Assembly (NCBI GenBank): GCA_963677175.2
Contig: CAXXES010000003.1
Span: 62,001-126,000, forward strand
Source: Sunxiuqinia sp963677175
Lineage (GTDB): Bacteria; Bacteroidota; Bacteroidia; Bacteroidales; Prolixibacteraceae
Reading direction: 5' to 3'
DNA: 64,000 nucleotides
A program made the translations under genes and the position numbers. The notes below the pieces were generated by a model. It saw only the letters and a program-made list of their open reading frames with translations, was not told the DNA's origin and did not search any database. Shown here piece by piece: positions 1 through 8,936 of this stretch (its first letter is position 1; each line of letters opens with the position of its first letter).

Positions 1-1
1 G

Positions 2-757
2 CAATCGGCCGAGGTAACCCTATTAAGTCGGGAAGCGCAGTTGGCCCAGGCCAAAGCCAACCTGGAAAATGCCAAAGCCAATTTAGAGTATACGGTGGTT
101 ACAAGTCCCACCGATGGAATAATCGGGAATTTCCCGTTCCGGGAAGGAAGTCTGGTGAGCAGCGCAAGCACACAGCCATTAACCAGCATATCCAATACGT
201 CCAGCATGTATGCTTACTTTTCAATGAACGAAAAAGAGTTTTTGAACCTGATTCACCCGCTGGAAGGATCCAATCTGCAGCAAAAACTTTCGCTGCTGCC
301 CCAGGTCTCTCTACTTATGGCCGATAATTCGGTTTTTGAACATACCGGCACGATTGAAACAGCCAGCGGATTGGTGGATATTCAAACCGGCTCAGTCAAC
401 CTGCGCGCCACCTTTCCCAACCCGGCCAGTTTATTACGTAGCGGAAGCAGTGGTAAAGTAAGCCTGCCGCAGCACCTCAATGAAGCCATGGTTATACCTC
501 AAAAGGCTGCTTACGAACTACAGGGGAAACATTTCGTCTATGTTGTCGGAGAAGAGAATAAGGTTTACAGCACCGAGATCGAAGTTCTCGCTGGAAATCT
601 GAAAAATTCGTACGTGGTTATCAGTGGGTTAAAGCCGGGAGACCAGGTTGTAATTGAAGGAGCATCCGGCTTGCGCAATGAAACGCCGATCAAACCCAAA
701 TTGGTAGAACCGGAGAAAATGGAAGTGAACAGCTTGTCACAAAACCAAGTTCAATAA
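2..757 (+). CDS. RND efflux periplasmic adaptor (membrane fusion protein), 5' partial
   Basis: The reading frame is open from base 2, so the N-terminus lies outside the window. The visible part starts in the alpha-helical hairpin (repeated QAKANLE-type heptads), passes through the second lipoyl half (VTSPTDGIIG) and the beta-barrel, and ends with the membrane-proximal domain (VIPQKAAYEL, SGLKPGDQVVIEG). This order is standard for HlyD/AcrA-type adaptors, which bridge an inner-membrane RND pump to an outer-membrane channel. It ends 19 bp before the permease gene and is followed by an outer-membrane factor, so the three form one tripartite efflux operon. The substrate cannot be read from sequence. 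Confidence 0.93.
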   Translation, partial: QSAEVTLLSREAQLAQAKANLENAKANLEYTVVTSPTDGIIGNFPFREGSLVSSASTQPLTSISNTSSMYAYFSMNEKEFLNLIHPLEGSNLQQKLSLLPQVSLLMADNSVFEHTGTIETASGLVDIQTGSVNLRATFPNPASLLRSGSSGKVSLPQHLNEAMVIPQKAAYELQGKHFVYVVGEENKVYSTEIEVLAGNLKNSYVVISGLKPGDQVVIEGASGLRNETPIKPKLVEPEKMEVNSLSQNQVQ

Positions 758-776
758 CTAAATTCGAAAAATCATC

Positions 777-3700
777 ATGTTCAGAAAATTCATAGAAAGG
801 CCGATCCTCTCATCGGTCATCTCAATCATTATTGTCATTCTAGGGGTACTGGGCTTATTCAGTCTTCCCATTGAACAATATCCAGACATTGCACCTCCAA
901 CTATCCAGGTATCCGCTTCTTATACCGGGGCCAGTGCGGAAACAGTACTGAAGAGTGTGGTCGTTCCGCTGGAAGAACAGATCAACGGCGTGGAAGACAT
1001 GACTTACATGACCTCATCCGCCTCAAATAATGGATCGGCTACGATCAATGTGTATTTCAAGCAGGGCATCGATCCGGATATGGCTGCCGTAAACGTGCAA
1101 AACAGGGTTACCCAGGCCAGCAACCTGCTTCCGGCCGAAGTGACGCGGGCCGGTGTTGTTACCGCCAAACGGCAAAGCAGCATCCTGCTCATCACCTCGC
1201 TGTACAGCGAAAGCGGCAAGTATGATGAGACATTCATCCAGAATTATGCAAACATCAACCTGCTTCCGCAGCTTCAACGTATTAACGGAGTAGGTGAAGC
1301 CATGGTTTTCGGTGCAAAGAACTATTCCATGCGGATTTGGTTAAAGCCAGATATTTTAGCTGCCTACCAGCTGGTGCCGGCTGATATTATCGCGGCGCTG
1401 AATGAGCAAAGCCTTGAAGCGGCCCCGGGGCGTTTCGGAGAACTCAATAACCAATCATTTGAATACATTCTGAAATATAAAGGAAAGCTTTCAACAGACA
1501 AAGAATTTGAAGAGATCATCATCAAAGCTGACCAGAATGGCAACATCTTACGACTGAAAGATGTTGCGCGCATTGAACTGGGCGCGCTCAGCTATTCCGT
1601 TTCAACCTCAGCCATGGGGCAGCCGGGTATTGCCATCGCCCTTTTCCAGGCATCGGGCTCTAATGCCCGGGAAGTTATTATAGAAGCCAAGCAAGTACTA
1701 GAAGCAGCGTCCAAATCCTTCCCCGAAGGAATAAAGTACACCATACTGAATGATGCCAACGTATTTCTTGACAGCTCCATCGAAAAAGTTGTTACGACAC
1801 TGATGGAAGCCTTGTTTTTGGTAATCATTGTGGTTTTCATCTTTCTTCAGAATTTCAGGGCGACCTTAATCCCGGCCATTTCGGTGCCGGTATCCATCAT
1901 CGGAACGTTCTTCTTCCTGAACCTTTTCGGGTTCACGATCAATATGTTGACTTTGTTTGCCATGGTACTGGCCATTGGAATTGTGGTGGATGACGCTATC
2001 GTTGTTGTTGAAGCCGTGCATGCCAAGCTGGACCAGGGAGCCAAGAACGCCCGTACAGCAGCCATTTCAGCCATGAATGAAATTTCAGGAGCAATTGTTT
2101 CCATTACCTTAGTGATGTCGGCCGTTTTTGTCCCGGTAACCTTTATTACCGGATCAACAGGCGTTTTCTACAAGCAGTTTGGGATTACTTTGGCGGTGTC
2201 AATTGTCATTTCGGCGGTCAATGCCCTGACCCTGAGTCCGGCCCTTTGCGCCATCTTTCTGAAACCGCACAAAGCCGGAGAGGAACATGACAAAGGAGTA
2301 AAACAAAGGCTGTACGACTCGTTTAATACAGCATTTGATGCCATGACCCAAAAATACAGGAAAATCACCAACTTTTTCCTTAAAAGGAAATGGTCAGCCA
2401 TTTTGGTCGTCATTATTTTTACCCTGATATTGGGGTACTTAATGAAAACTACCCCAACCGGTTTTGTTCCTGAGGAAGATACCGGACGGATGTTTATCGA
2501 TATCACCCTTCCACCGGCGACCTCGCAGGAAAGAACCAGGGAAGTAGCGCTTGAGGTGGACAAAATCTTGTCCAACAACCCAGACATCGACAGCCGCGCT
2601 GCAGTCACCGGCTATTCCCTGATCAGTGGTGCCGGCAGTTCCTATTCCATGGTGATTTGCAACCTGAAACCTTTTTCTGAACGAAAAGATGAAGGACAGG
2701 ACCTGAACAGCATTATCAATAAATTGTACGCGCAAACAGCAGGGATCAAAGATGTCAGGATCATCATCTTCGCTCCACCAATGGTTCCGGGCTTTAGCAT
2801 TACCGGAGGATTTACCATGGAGCTGGAAGATATGACTGGAGGCGATATTAAGGAATTCGAGCAAATCGGCAATGAATTCCTCGCGGAACTCACCCGGCAG
2901 CCTGAAGTCCAGTATGCCGTTACCGCCTTTAACACCAACTTCCCGCAATACCAGGTTGATGTTGACGTAGCCCGCTGTAAACAATCAGGAATCGGTGTCA
3001 GCTCGGTACTGTCTTCCCTGCAGGGTTATATCGGGGGTTATTATGCTTCTGATTTCAACCGCTTTGGCAAACAATACCGGGTCATGCTCCAGGCCGAACC
3101 TGAATACCGCGGAAGTCCGGATGACCTGAGCCAGCTGTTTGTCAGAACATCAACCGGCGAAATGGCTCCCATCACCGAATTTATCTCCATTCGCCGGGTT
3201 TCAGGACCGGAAACGCTAAAACGCTTCAACATGTACACCTCCATTTCGGTGAACGGCGCCCCTGCTTTGGGATACAGTACCGGTGACGCCATTGCAGCGG
3301 TACAGCGTGTAGCACAGGAAAAACTGCCCGTCGGTTACGGATATGAATTTTCCGGCTTAACAAGGGAGGAAATTGCTTCCGGAACTTCATCCATCTTCAT
3401 TTTTGTGCTATGCGTGATTTTTGTCTATTTTCTTTTGGCAGCACAATATGAAAGTTTCATTTTACCGCTGTCCATTCTGCTGTCATTGCCCGTCGGCATT
3501 GCCGGCGCCTTTATCTTTGCGCAGATTATGGGTGTGGAAAATAACATTTACCTGCAGATATCCCTGATCATGTTAATCGGATTGCTAGCTAAAAACGCCA
3601 TCCTGATCGTTGAATTCGCACTGCAACGCCGCCATGCAGGCATGTCGATCATGGAGTCGGCTATCGAAGGTGCTGTAGCCCGTCTACGCCCCATCCTGAT

Positions 3701-3926
3701 GACATCAATCGCCTTTATTGTCGGTTTGTTGCCCTTGATTATCGGAGGGGGTGTTGGTGCCAACGGAAACCGGTCGATCGGTGTTGGAGCTGTTGGTGGA
3801 ATGCTTATTGGAACCTTTATCGGTGTCCTGATTATCCCGGCCATGTATGTCATCTTTCAAACATTGCAGGAAAAAGTAAAAAAACCGGTCGCTGAAGAAA
3901 TTTCAGACATGAACAGCCTGGGGTAA
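777..3926 (+). CDS. RND efflux permease, AcrB/HAE1-like
   Basis: The 1049-residue protein is the inner-membrane proton-driven pump of the tripartite system. It has the AcrB layout: TM1 at about residues 10-30, a large periplasmic loop, TM2-TM6 from about 340, a second loop, and a terminal TM bundle. Proton-relay residues are visible: the Asp pair in GIVVDDAIVVVE (D405-D406, equivalent to AcrB D407-D408) and Lys in LLAKNAILIVE (K939, equivalent to K940). Length matches the HAE1 family (1030-1060). It begins 19 bp after the adaptor. Likely substrates are hydrophobic or amphiphilic compounds, which is family knowledge and not proven here. Confidence 0.95.
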   Translation: MFRKFIERPILSSVISIIIVILGVLGLFSLPIEQYPDIAPPTIQVSASYTGASAETVLKSVVVPLEEQINGVEDMTYMTSSASNNGSATINVYFKQGIDPDMAAVNVQNRVTQASNLLPAEVTRAGVVTAKRQSSILLITSLYSESGKYDETFIQNYANINLLPQLQRINGVGEAMVFGAKNYSMRIWLKPDILAAYQLVPADIIAALNEQSLEAAPGRFGELNNQSFEYILKYKGKLSTDKEFEEIIIKADQNGNILRLKDVARIELGALSYSVSTSAMGQPGIAIALFQASGSNAREVIIEAKQVLEAASKSFPEGIKYTILNDANVFLDSSIEKVVTTLMEALFLVIIVVFIFLQNFRATLIPAISVPVSIIGTFFFLNLFGFTINMLTLFAMVLAIGIVVDDAIVVVEAVHAKLDQGAKNARTAAISAMNEISGAIVSITLVMSAVFVPVTFITGSTGVFYKQFGITLAVSIVISAVNALTLSPALCAIFLKPHKAGEEHDKGVKQRLYDSFNTAFDAMTQKYRKITNFFLKRKWSAILVVIIFTLILGYLMKTTPTGFVPEEDTGRMFIDITLPPATSQERTREVALEVDKILSNNPDIDSRAAVTGYSLISGAGSSYSMVICNLKPFSERKDEGQDLNSIINKLYAQTAGIKDVRIIIFAPPMVPGFSITGGFTMELEDMTGGDIKEFEQIGNEFLAELTRQPEVQYAVTAFNTNFPQYQVDVDVARCKQSGIGVSSVLSSLQGYIGGYYASDFNRFGKQYRVMLQAEPEYRGSPDDLSQLFVRTSTGEMAPITEFISIRRVSGPETLKRFNMYTSISVNGAPALGYSTGDAIAAVQRVAQEKLPVGYGYEFSGLTREEIASGTSSIFIFVLCVIFVYFLLAAQYESFILPLSILLSLPVGIAGAFIFAQIMGVENNIYLQISLIMLIGLLAKNAILIVEFALQRRHAGMSIMESAIEGAVARLRPILMTSIAFIVGLLPLIIGGGVGANGNRSIGVGAVGGMLIGTFIGVLIIPAMYVIFQTLQEKVKKPVAEEISDMNSLG

Positions 3927-3934
3927 GAAGTTTG

Positions 3935-4030
3935 CAGTCGCAGTTGCCAGTCGCAGTTTACAGTCCCAGTCGCAGTTTGCAGTCGCAGTGTTCAGGACGG
4001 AACTGGCAACTGAGACTGAACACTGCGACT
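3935..4030 (+). repeat. CAGTCGCAGT direct repeats ending in a 15-bp hairpin
   Basis: The 142-bp gap between the pump and outer-membrane-factor genes contains four copies of CAGTCGCAGT (starting at 3935, 3948, 3967 and 3980). The last copy runs into a perfect 15-bp inverted repeat (3981-3995 with 4016-4030, 20-nt loop). No T-run follows on the + strand, so it does not look like an intrinsic terminator. It could attenuate or stabilise the operon mRNA. Confidence 0.75.
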
Positions 4031-4068
4031 TCAAAAGGTATAATTAAATTGAAAAAATAAAGCATAAC

Positions 4069-5457
4069 ATGATGACTAAGAACCCATTTAAAATCATACT
4101 GATCACCGGAATTTCGGTAGTGCTGTTTTCGTGCAGTACTAACCGGCATTTTGAAAGGGAAACAGCCCATACCGAAGGGCTTTTCGGCATTGAAGAAACC
4201 GATAGCGCCAACATGGCCGAACTACCGTGGCAGGAATTGTTTTCGGATGCAAACCTGGTGCAACTGATCAACGAAGGTTTGGCGAACAACCCCGATCTTT
4301 TGATGGCCGTGCAGCGGGTACACATGGCCGAGGCCTATTTTGCTCAAAGCAAAACCGCACTTTTGCCGGGCATCAACGCACAGGCACAAACCAATTACAC
4401 GCGTAACCCCGAATCGATTTACCCAGACGGTCCGCGCGACGTAACAACCTACCGATTGGGCGCCGAAGCCAGTTGGGAAGTGGATTTATGGGGAAAATTG
4501 AGCAGCGTGAAACGTGCAGCTTATGCTGACCTATTGTCAACCGATGCGGCCCAAAAGGCAATCCAGACACGTTTGGTTGCCAACATCGCCCTGTCTTATT
4601 ACGAATTGGCCGGCTTGGACGCGAAACTGGAAATTACGCGGCAAACCGTGAAAAACAACATCGACCTGGTTGAAACGATAAAAGTGCTAAAAGGAAGCGG
4701 CAGGGTGACTGGCGCGGCCGTTGTGCAAAGCGAAGCAGCCCGTTACGCGGCCGAAGTGACCATTCCCGACCTAGAACAACAGATCAGGGAAACCGAAAAT
4801 GCCCTTTCTTATTTATTGGGAAGGGTGCCGGGGGCAGTAGGGCGGGATGCATTGGAAAATCAAACCGCCAGCACGCTTTTGCAAACCGGAGTACCGGCGC
4901 AATTGCTTGACAACCGCCCCGATGTGATGCAGGCCGAATTTGCGGTGATTGCCGCTTTTGAAATGACCAACAGCGCCAAGGCTTATTTCTTCCCGGCATT
5001 GACCTTGACTGCCTCAACAGGTTTTGCATCCTCGGAACTTAACGAACTGCTTGACCCTACCGCTTTTGCAGCCAATGTGGTAGGCGGGCTGACCGCGCCA
5101 TTGTTTAATAAACGGGGAAACCGGACGCGGCTTGAAGTTGCCAAAGCACAACAGGAAGAAGCGCTGCTTGGCTTGCGCTCTGCACTGCTTAATGCGGGCC
5201 AGGAGGTGAACAATGCCCTGGGTTTGTATGAAACGTCGGAAAAAAAGATGGCTTTGAGGCAACAACAATTGGAAGCACTCGAAAAATCGGTTGAATACAG
5301 CAAAGAATTGTTGAATTATGGTTCGGCCACCTATACTGAAGTGTTGAATGCCCAACAAAGCCTGCTGTCGGCACAATTGAGCAACGTAAACGACCATTTG
5401 CAACGCCTCGGTGCAGTGGTTTCGCTGTACCGCGCATTGGGCGGAGGTTGGGAATAG
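4069..5457 (+). CDS. Outer-membrane efflux channel, OprM/NodT-type lipoprotein
   Basis: The 462-residue TolC-superfamily channel completes the efflux operon. Its N-terminus is a lipoprotein signal (lipobox LFSC, Cys22), as in OprM/NodT proteins. Two homologous halves follow, each with long helices (for example NPDLLMAVQRVHMAEAYFAQ and RTRLEVAKAQQEEALLGL) and beta strands. The second ATG, one codon in, is an equally good start. The hairpin-rich spacer to the permease suggests its expression may be tuned separately from the pump. Confidence 0.92.
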   Translation: MMTKNPFKIILITGISVVLFSCSTNRHFERETAHTEGLFGIEETDSANMAELPWQELFSDANLVQLINEGLANNPDLLMAVQRVHMAEAYFAQSKTALLPGINAQAQTNYTRNPESIYPDGPRDVTTYRLGAEASWEVDLWGKLSSVKRAAYADLLSTDAAQKAIQTRLVANIALSYYELAGLDAKLEITRQTVKNNIDLVETIKVLKGSGRVTGAAVVQSEAARYAAEVTIPDLEQQIRETENALSYLLGRVPGAVGRDALENQTASTLLQTGVPAQLLDNRPDVMQAEFAVIAAFEMTNSAKAYFFPALTLTASTGFASSELNELLDPTAFAANVVGGLTAPLFNKRGNRTRLEVAKAQQEEALLGLRSALLNAGQEVNNALGLYETSEKKMALRQQQLEALEKSVEYSKELLNYGSATYTEVLNAQQSLLSAQLSNVNDHLQRLGAVVSLYRALGGGWE

Positions 5458-5465
5458 AGGCCCAT

Positions 5466-5501
5466 CCAAAGTCCTTCCTGCAGTTGTCGGAAGGACTTTG
5501 G
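5466..5501 (+). terminator. 13-bp perfect hairpin after the efflux operon
   Basis: CCAAAGTCCTTCC (5466-5478) pairs perfectly with 5489-5501 across a 10-nt loop, eight bases after the stop codon of the channel gene. There is no U-tract, so it may be a mRNA-stabilising end or a factor-dependent terminator rather than a classical intrinsic one. Confidence 0.6.
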
Positions 5502-5658
5502 GGTAGTGGTGGCTATCATACTACTACTATTCCATAATTGCAACGTATTGTTTGTCAGATATTTTCGTTGGCGCCCTGGTGCTTTCGTGTTTGACTGTCC
5601 GATTTTGAGAGCAATGCACAAGACTCGGAAAAAATCTCGGACGGGTTCAATTCTCCTT

Positions 5659-5880
5659 GGTATTTCTTAAAACTTGACGGTACAATCGTAAAACCAAGCG
5701 GTACGGAGCAAATCTGAACGGTACGGAGCAATTCCTGATGGTACATTTGCAAATCTGGGTGGTACGGAGCAAATCCGGATGGTCCAGTCGTAATTCCAGA
5801 CGGTACGGAGCAAATCTGAACAGTACGGAGCAATTCCATATGGTATGTTTCCGCATGCGTGGTACGATGTGTAAAAATGT
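5659..5880. repeat. Array of ~20.3-bp degenerate repeats with GGTAC core
   Basis: Eleven units begin with GGTAC or a one-base variant, at 5659, 5679, 5700, 5720, 5740, 5761, 5781, 5802, 5822, 5842 and 5861. The spacing alternates between 20 and 21 bp (last step 19). The commonest unit continues GGAGCAAATCTG or GGAGCAATTCC. The period is not a multiple of 3, which argues against coding. Minus-strand open frames across it are by-products of the repeat. The remainder of the gap (5880-6124) holds only short motifs resembling TTACCG near 6090-6125; I see no gene there. Confidence 0.8.
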
Positions 5881-6124
5881 TCTGCAACGGACCGTTGAAG
5901 ATGAAATTACCAAAATATAGGCGCTGGGCAACTTTGTTTTTGCCAAATCGAATCTGGCAGTAGCCGTCCTTTTCAAGGAATTAATTCCCGGATAGAAGTT
6001 TATCGAGATTTTAGTCGAAAAAGGGTCTTGCTGCGAGGTAAGGCCCTTTGTACTTGGGAAGTGGGGGACGGTGAACAGCGGACGGTGTATTGCCGTTTAC
6101 TGATTACCGACTACCGTTTACCGA

Positions 6125-7870
6125 TCATGCCGCATACAACCCCAGTCTTGGCAGGAGTACCCATTCGCTTTCGGGTTGCACGATGAGGTTAGATGAAATG
6201 ATCTTCCCCTTCGTGAAAACAGAACTAAACGCATTGGGGTCTTTCAAGGTTTCCTTGGCTTTCTCAATGCCTTTGTCATCCTGAATGGCCGATTTTATAG
6301 CCCCTTTCTGGTAATAGTAGCGGGTAACAATTTCGTCAGTCAGCATTTCCTTTAACTCGTCTTTAAACGATTCCAAATCCTGGTCCAGCTCGTGCCCAAT
6401 TTTTACTTTTAGTTGTTCAAATTCCTGTTCGGCCACATCGAAGTATTTCTCTTCTTTAGCCGTTTTCATCAGCTCATTAAAAACCTTTTCTGTTTCCGAC
6501 TGGTAGGAGAACTGACGTTCTTTTATAAAAGCTTTAAAGTCGTTGAAATTTTCATCGTTCAATTCAAATTCTTCGGCGGCAGCTATCGATTCGTGCTCGT
6601 TAGCAAATTTGGTGGCATAGTCGAAGAATATGAAATTGCGAACCAGGTTGATGCTCAGGCTACTTAAACGATCCAGATCAATTTTCAGATCTGGAACAAT
6701 GCCGCCGCCATCATAAACCTTGCGTCCTTTTTTGGTTGTAAATTCACTGATCAGCGAGTCGGGCACATTGCCAACGCTACCATCTTCGTTGCGGTGCTCA
6801 TAGTCCAATGCCTGAATACAGCGTCCGCTGGGGATGTAATATTTGGCGGTGGTTACTTTCAGCTTGGTGTTGTAGCTGAGGTCGCGCGTGGTTTGAACCA
6901 ACCCTTTACCGAAGGTGCGGGTACCGATGATTACAGCCCGGTCAAGGTCCTGCAATGCGCCGGCAACGATTTCGGAGGCTGAGGCTGATCCCTGGTTGAC
7001 TAAAACAGCCATCGGCATCACGGTGTCGATGGGGTTGTCGGTGGCAGTGTAGCTTTTATCCCACTGTTTCACTTTTCCTTTGGTGCTCACCACTTCGGAA
7101 CCTTTTGGCACAAAGAGGTTCACAATTTCAACCGACTCCATTAACAGTCCTCCCGGGTTGGAACGCAAGTCCAACACCAGGCTTTTTGCCTTGTGCTGTT
7201 CTTTCAGTTCAACAAATGCTTTTTTCACCTCGCTGGCACAGTTGTGGGTGAAGTTTGACAGGCGGATGTAGCCGGTTTCGTCATCCAGCATGCTATAGTA
7301 AGGCACGGCATCAATCTGTATTTTTTCACGGACAATGGAAAGATCGAGGTTTTTCTTTTGCCCCGGACGTTCGATTTTAACATCAACAACTTTGTTGGCC
7401 GGCCCTTTAAGTAAGTTGCTCACATCTTCCACCGACATGCTTTTGGTCGACTTTCCGGCTACTTCCAGCAAAATATCGCCCGCTTTTAAGCCCGACTTTT
7501 GCGCCGGAAATCCTTCGTATGGTTCTGAAATAACAACCTGATCTCCATGTTTGGTAATCATAGCGCCAATCCCGGCATATTCACCTGTGGTCATGAATTT
7601 AAAATCTTCCATGTCCGACTCGGGAATATAGTTGGTGTAAGGGTCGAGTGATTTGAGCATTTCATCAATGCTGGTCTTCACCAAATCTGTGGGGTTAATG
7701 TCGTCAACATAAAAAAGGTTGAGTTCCCGAACCAGTGTATAGTAAATGTCCAGATTCTTGTCGACAAGAAATAGTTTCTCATCGCGGTTAAATCCGGTGA
7801 ATATTAATAGGATAACCAGTAATCCGGCAGCTATTGAAAATCCTGTTTTCTGTTTTCTATTGTATTTCAT
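6125..7870 (-). CDS. S41-family C-terminal processing peptidase (CtpA/Prc-like)
   Basis: This periplasmic serine protease of the tail-specific family is anchored by an N-terminal TM helix (about residues 10-27). A PDZ domain (about 88-175) precedes the S41 catalytic domain. Catalytic signatures are NQGSASASEIVAG (about residues 292-304) and the lysine of RTFGKGLVQ (about 322). A helical tail of roughly 170 residues follows. An in-frame TTG at 7891 exists, but I prefer the ATG at 7870, which gives MKYNRKQK and sits 25 bases after a TAnnTTTG promoter element. It lies alone between intergenic regions; such proteases usually process or degrade envelope proteins. Confidence 0.93.
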   Translation of the reverse strand: MKYNRKQKTGFSIAAGLLVILLIFTGFNRDEKLFLVDKNLDIYYTLVRELNLFYVDDINPTDLVKTSIDEMLKSLDPYTNYIPESDMEDFKFMTTGEYAGIGAMITKHGDQVVISEPYEGFPAQKSGLKAGDILLEVAGKSTKSMSVEDVSNLLKGPANKVVDVKIERPGQKKNLDLSIVREKIQIDAVPYYSMLDDETGYIRLSNFTHNCASEVKKAFVELKEQHKAKSLVLDLRSNPGGLLMESVEIVNLFVPKGSEVVSTKGKVKQWDKSYTATDNPIDTVMPMAVLVNQGSASASEIVAGALQDLDRAVIIGTRTFGKGLVQTTRDLSYNTKLKVTTAKYYIPSGRCIQALDYEHRNEDGSVGNVPDSLISEFTTKKGRKVYDGGGIVPDLKIDLDRLSSLSINLVRNFIFFDYATKFANEHESIAAAEEFELNDENFNDFKAFIKERQFSYQSETEKVFNELMKTAKEEKYFDVAEQEFEQLKVKIGHELDQDLESFKDELKEMLTDEIVTRYYYQKGAIKSAIQDDKGIEKAKETLKDPNAFSSVFTKGKIISSNLIVQPESEWVLLPRLGLYAA

Positions 7871-7895
7871 CTTGACTTGTTTTAATGACAAACGA

Positions 7896-7903
7896 CAAAA
7901 ATA
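7896..7903 (-). promoter_or_regulatory. Promoter -7 element for the S41 protease
   Basis: Read on the minus strand this is TATTTTTG, matching the Bacteroidota -7 consensus TAnnTTTG, 25 bases upstream of the chosen ATG. No clear -33 TTTG was found. Confidence 0.5.
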
Positions 7904-8021
7904 CTAAAGCTTTGTTTAAAAGCGGCTGTCATTTTCAAGGAATTAGTTAAATATTCTTAACTGGATTGGTCGGGCTTGCAAAAGTTTCAGTCGCTAAATC
8001 CAGAAGTTTTATCTTCGCGGT

Positions 8022-8543
8022 ATGGATCCAATCGGGAAACGACTTACGAACGACTTCTTTCGACGCGACACGCTTACCGTTGCCCGGGAGCTGTTGGGAA
8101 AAACCTTGGTTCGTGTGTTTGACACCGGAGAAACCCGTTGTTACCGGATTGCAGAAACCGAGGCCTACTGTGGTCAGGAAGATTTAGCCTGCCATGCCAG
8201 CAAAGGAATTACCAAACGAACCCAGGTCATGTTCGCGCCCGGCGGACGAATCTACGTGTACCTAATCTATGGGCAGTACTGGCTTCTGAACTTTGTAACT
8301 GGTGAGGTGGGCGATGGTTCGGCAGTGTTGATTCGCGGGGTGCAAGGCTTTGACGGACCAGGAAGGGTCGGGCGTGAGCTACAGCTCGACCGCTCGTTCT
8401 ATGGAGAAGATCTTACTCATTCATCCCGGCTTTGGCTCGAAGATAGCACCCTTGCTATTGATTTTACGGCTTCTCCCCGCGTAGGAATCCATTATGCCGG
8501 CAAGCCTTGGATCGATATGGAATGGCGGTTCAAACTTACGTAA
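8022..8543 (+). CDS. DNA-3-methyladenine glycosylase (AAG/MPG family)
   Basis: The 173-residue base-excision repair enzyme removes alkylated purines from DNA. It shows the alkyladenine glycosylase signatures ETEAYCG (residues 44-50, active-site Glu region) and GGRIYVYLIYGQYWLLN (about 74-90, corresponding to the conserved MYG..YCLN motif), then GSAVLIRG and GPGRVGREL. It is a little shorter than the usual 190-210 residues. A near-consensus -7 box (TATCTTCG, 8010-8017) lies five bases before the ATG, so the mRNA could be leaderless. It is divergent from the S41 protease. Confidence 0.9.
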   Translation: MDPIGKRLTNDFFRRDTLTVARELLGKTLVRVFDTGETRCYRIAETEAYCGQEDLACHASKGITKRTQVMFAPGGRIYVYLIYGQYWLLNFVTGEVGDGSAVLIRGVQGFDGPGRVGRELQLDRSFYGEDLTHSSRLWLEDSTLAIDFTASPRVGIHYAGKPWIDMEWRFKLT

Positions 8544-8743
8544 GCCGCCATTCGTGAAAGTTGGCCGATCGTTCCCCCTGCAGGCTGAAAACCTTTGGTT
8601 GCTGTTTCGCTTTTTGGAAATTGGATGCGGAATTGTTTGCCCCGGAGATTTTACATACTAGCATCCGGTCGCTGCAAACGTTCATCCTCCATCTTCTTCC
8701 TTGAAAATCTTTGATTTAATTTTGTTTTCGGCAGGCATTTCTG

Positions 8744-8774
8744 TTTGGATTTTAAGAAAAAAGAAATACTTTTG
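8744..8774 (+). promoter_or_regulatory. Promoter of the rplM operon (-33 TTTG / -7 TACTTTTG)
   Basis: TTTG at 8744-8747, a 19-bp spacer, and TACTTTTG at 8767-8774 match the Bacteroidota housekeeping promoter exactly. Transcription would start near 8781, leaving a leader of about 155 nt before rplM. The upstream stretch 8544-8743 shows no gene or other feature. Confidence 0.75.
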
Positions 8775-8780
8775 CAGTCC

Positions 8781-8936
8781 CGATTATTGTCCGTACTTGC
8801 AGTTCTTATAAATAATTGATAATGTTGCTGGTAGAAACCTTATTAACATGCCCGGTGTTGATAAGTCGAAAACCTCTCAACCAATTGAAATGTAAGTTTT
8901 TGCAACTTTTAGTGTTAATTTTAAAATTAAAGGCAA
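8781..8936 (+). promoter_or_regulatory. Structured 5' leader of rplM (candidate L13-type autoregulatory leader)
   Basis: The leader contains a 10-bp hairpin, CTTATTAACA (8839-8848) with TGTTGATAAG (8856-8865), including one G-U pair and a 7-nt loop. Leaders in front of rplM are known in Bacteroidia and are thought to bind L13. Assigning this one to that family is an inference from position plus a stable stem; no covariance search was possible. Confidence 0.45.

Noticed and set aside
5659..5880. Possible CRISPR array
   Set aside because: The units are too short and degenerate, there are no unique spacers of constant length between identical repeats, and no cas genes are in the window.
5555..5976. 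Two minus-strand open frames (about 110 codons each) across the GGTAC array
   Set aside because: The unit spacing alternates 20/21 bp, so a repeated peptide would not stay in phase; the frames are by-products of the repeat.
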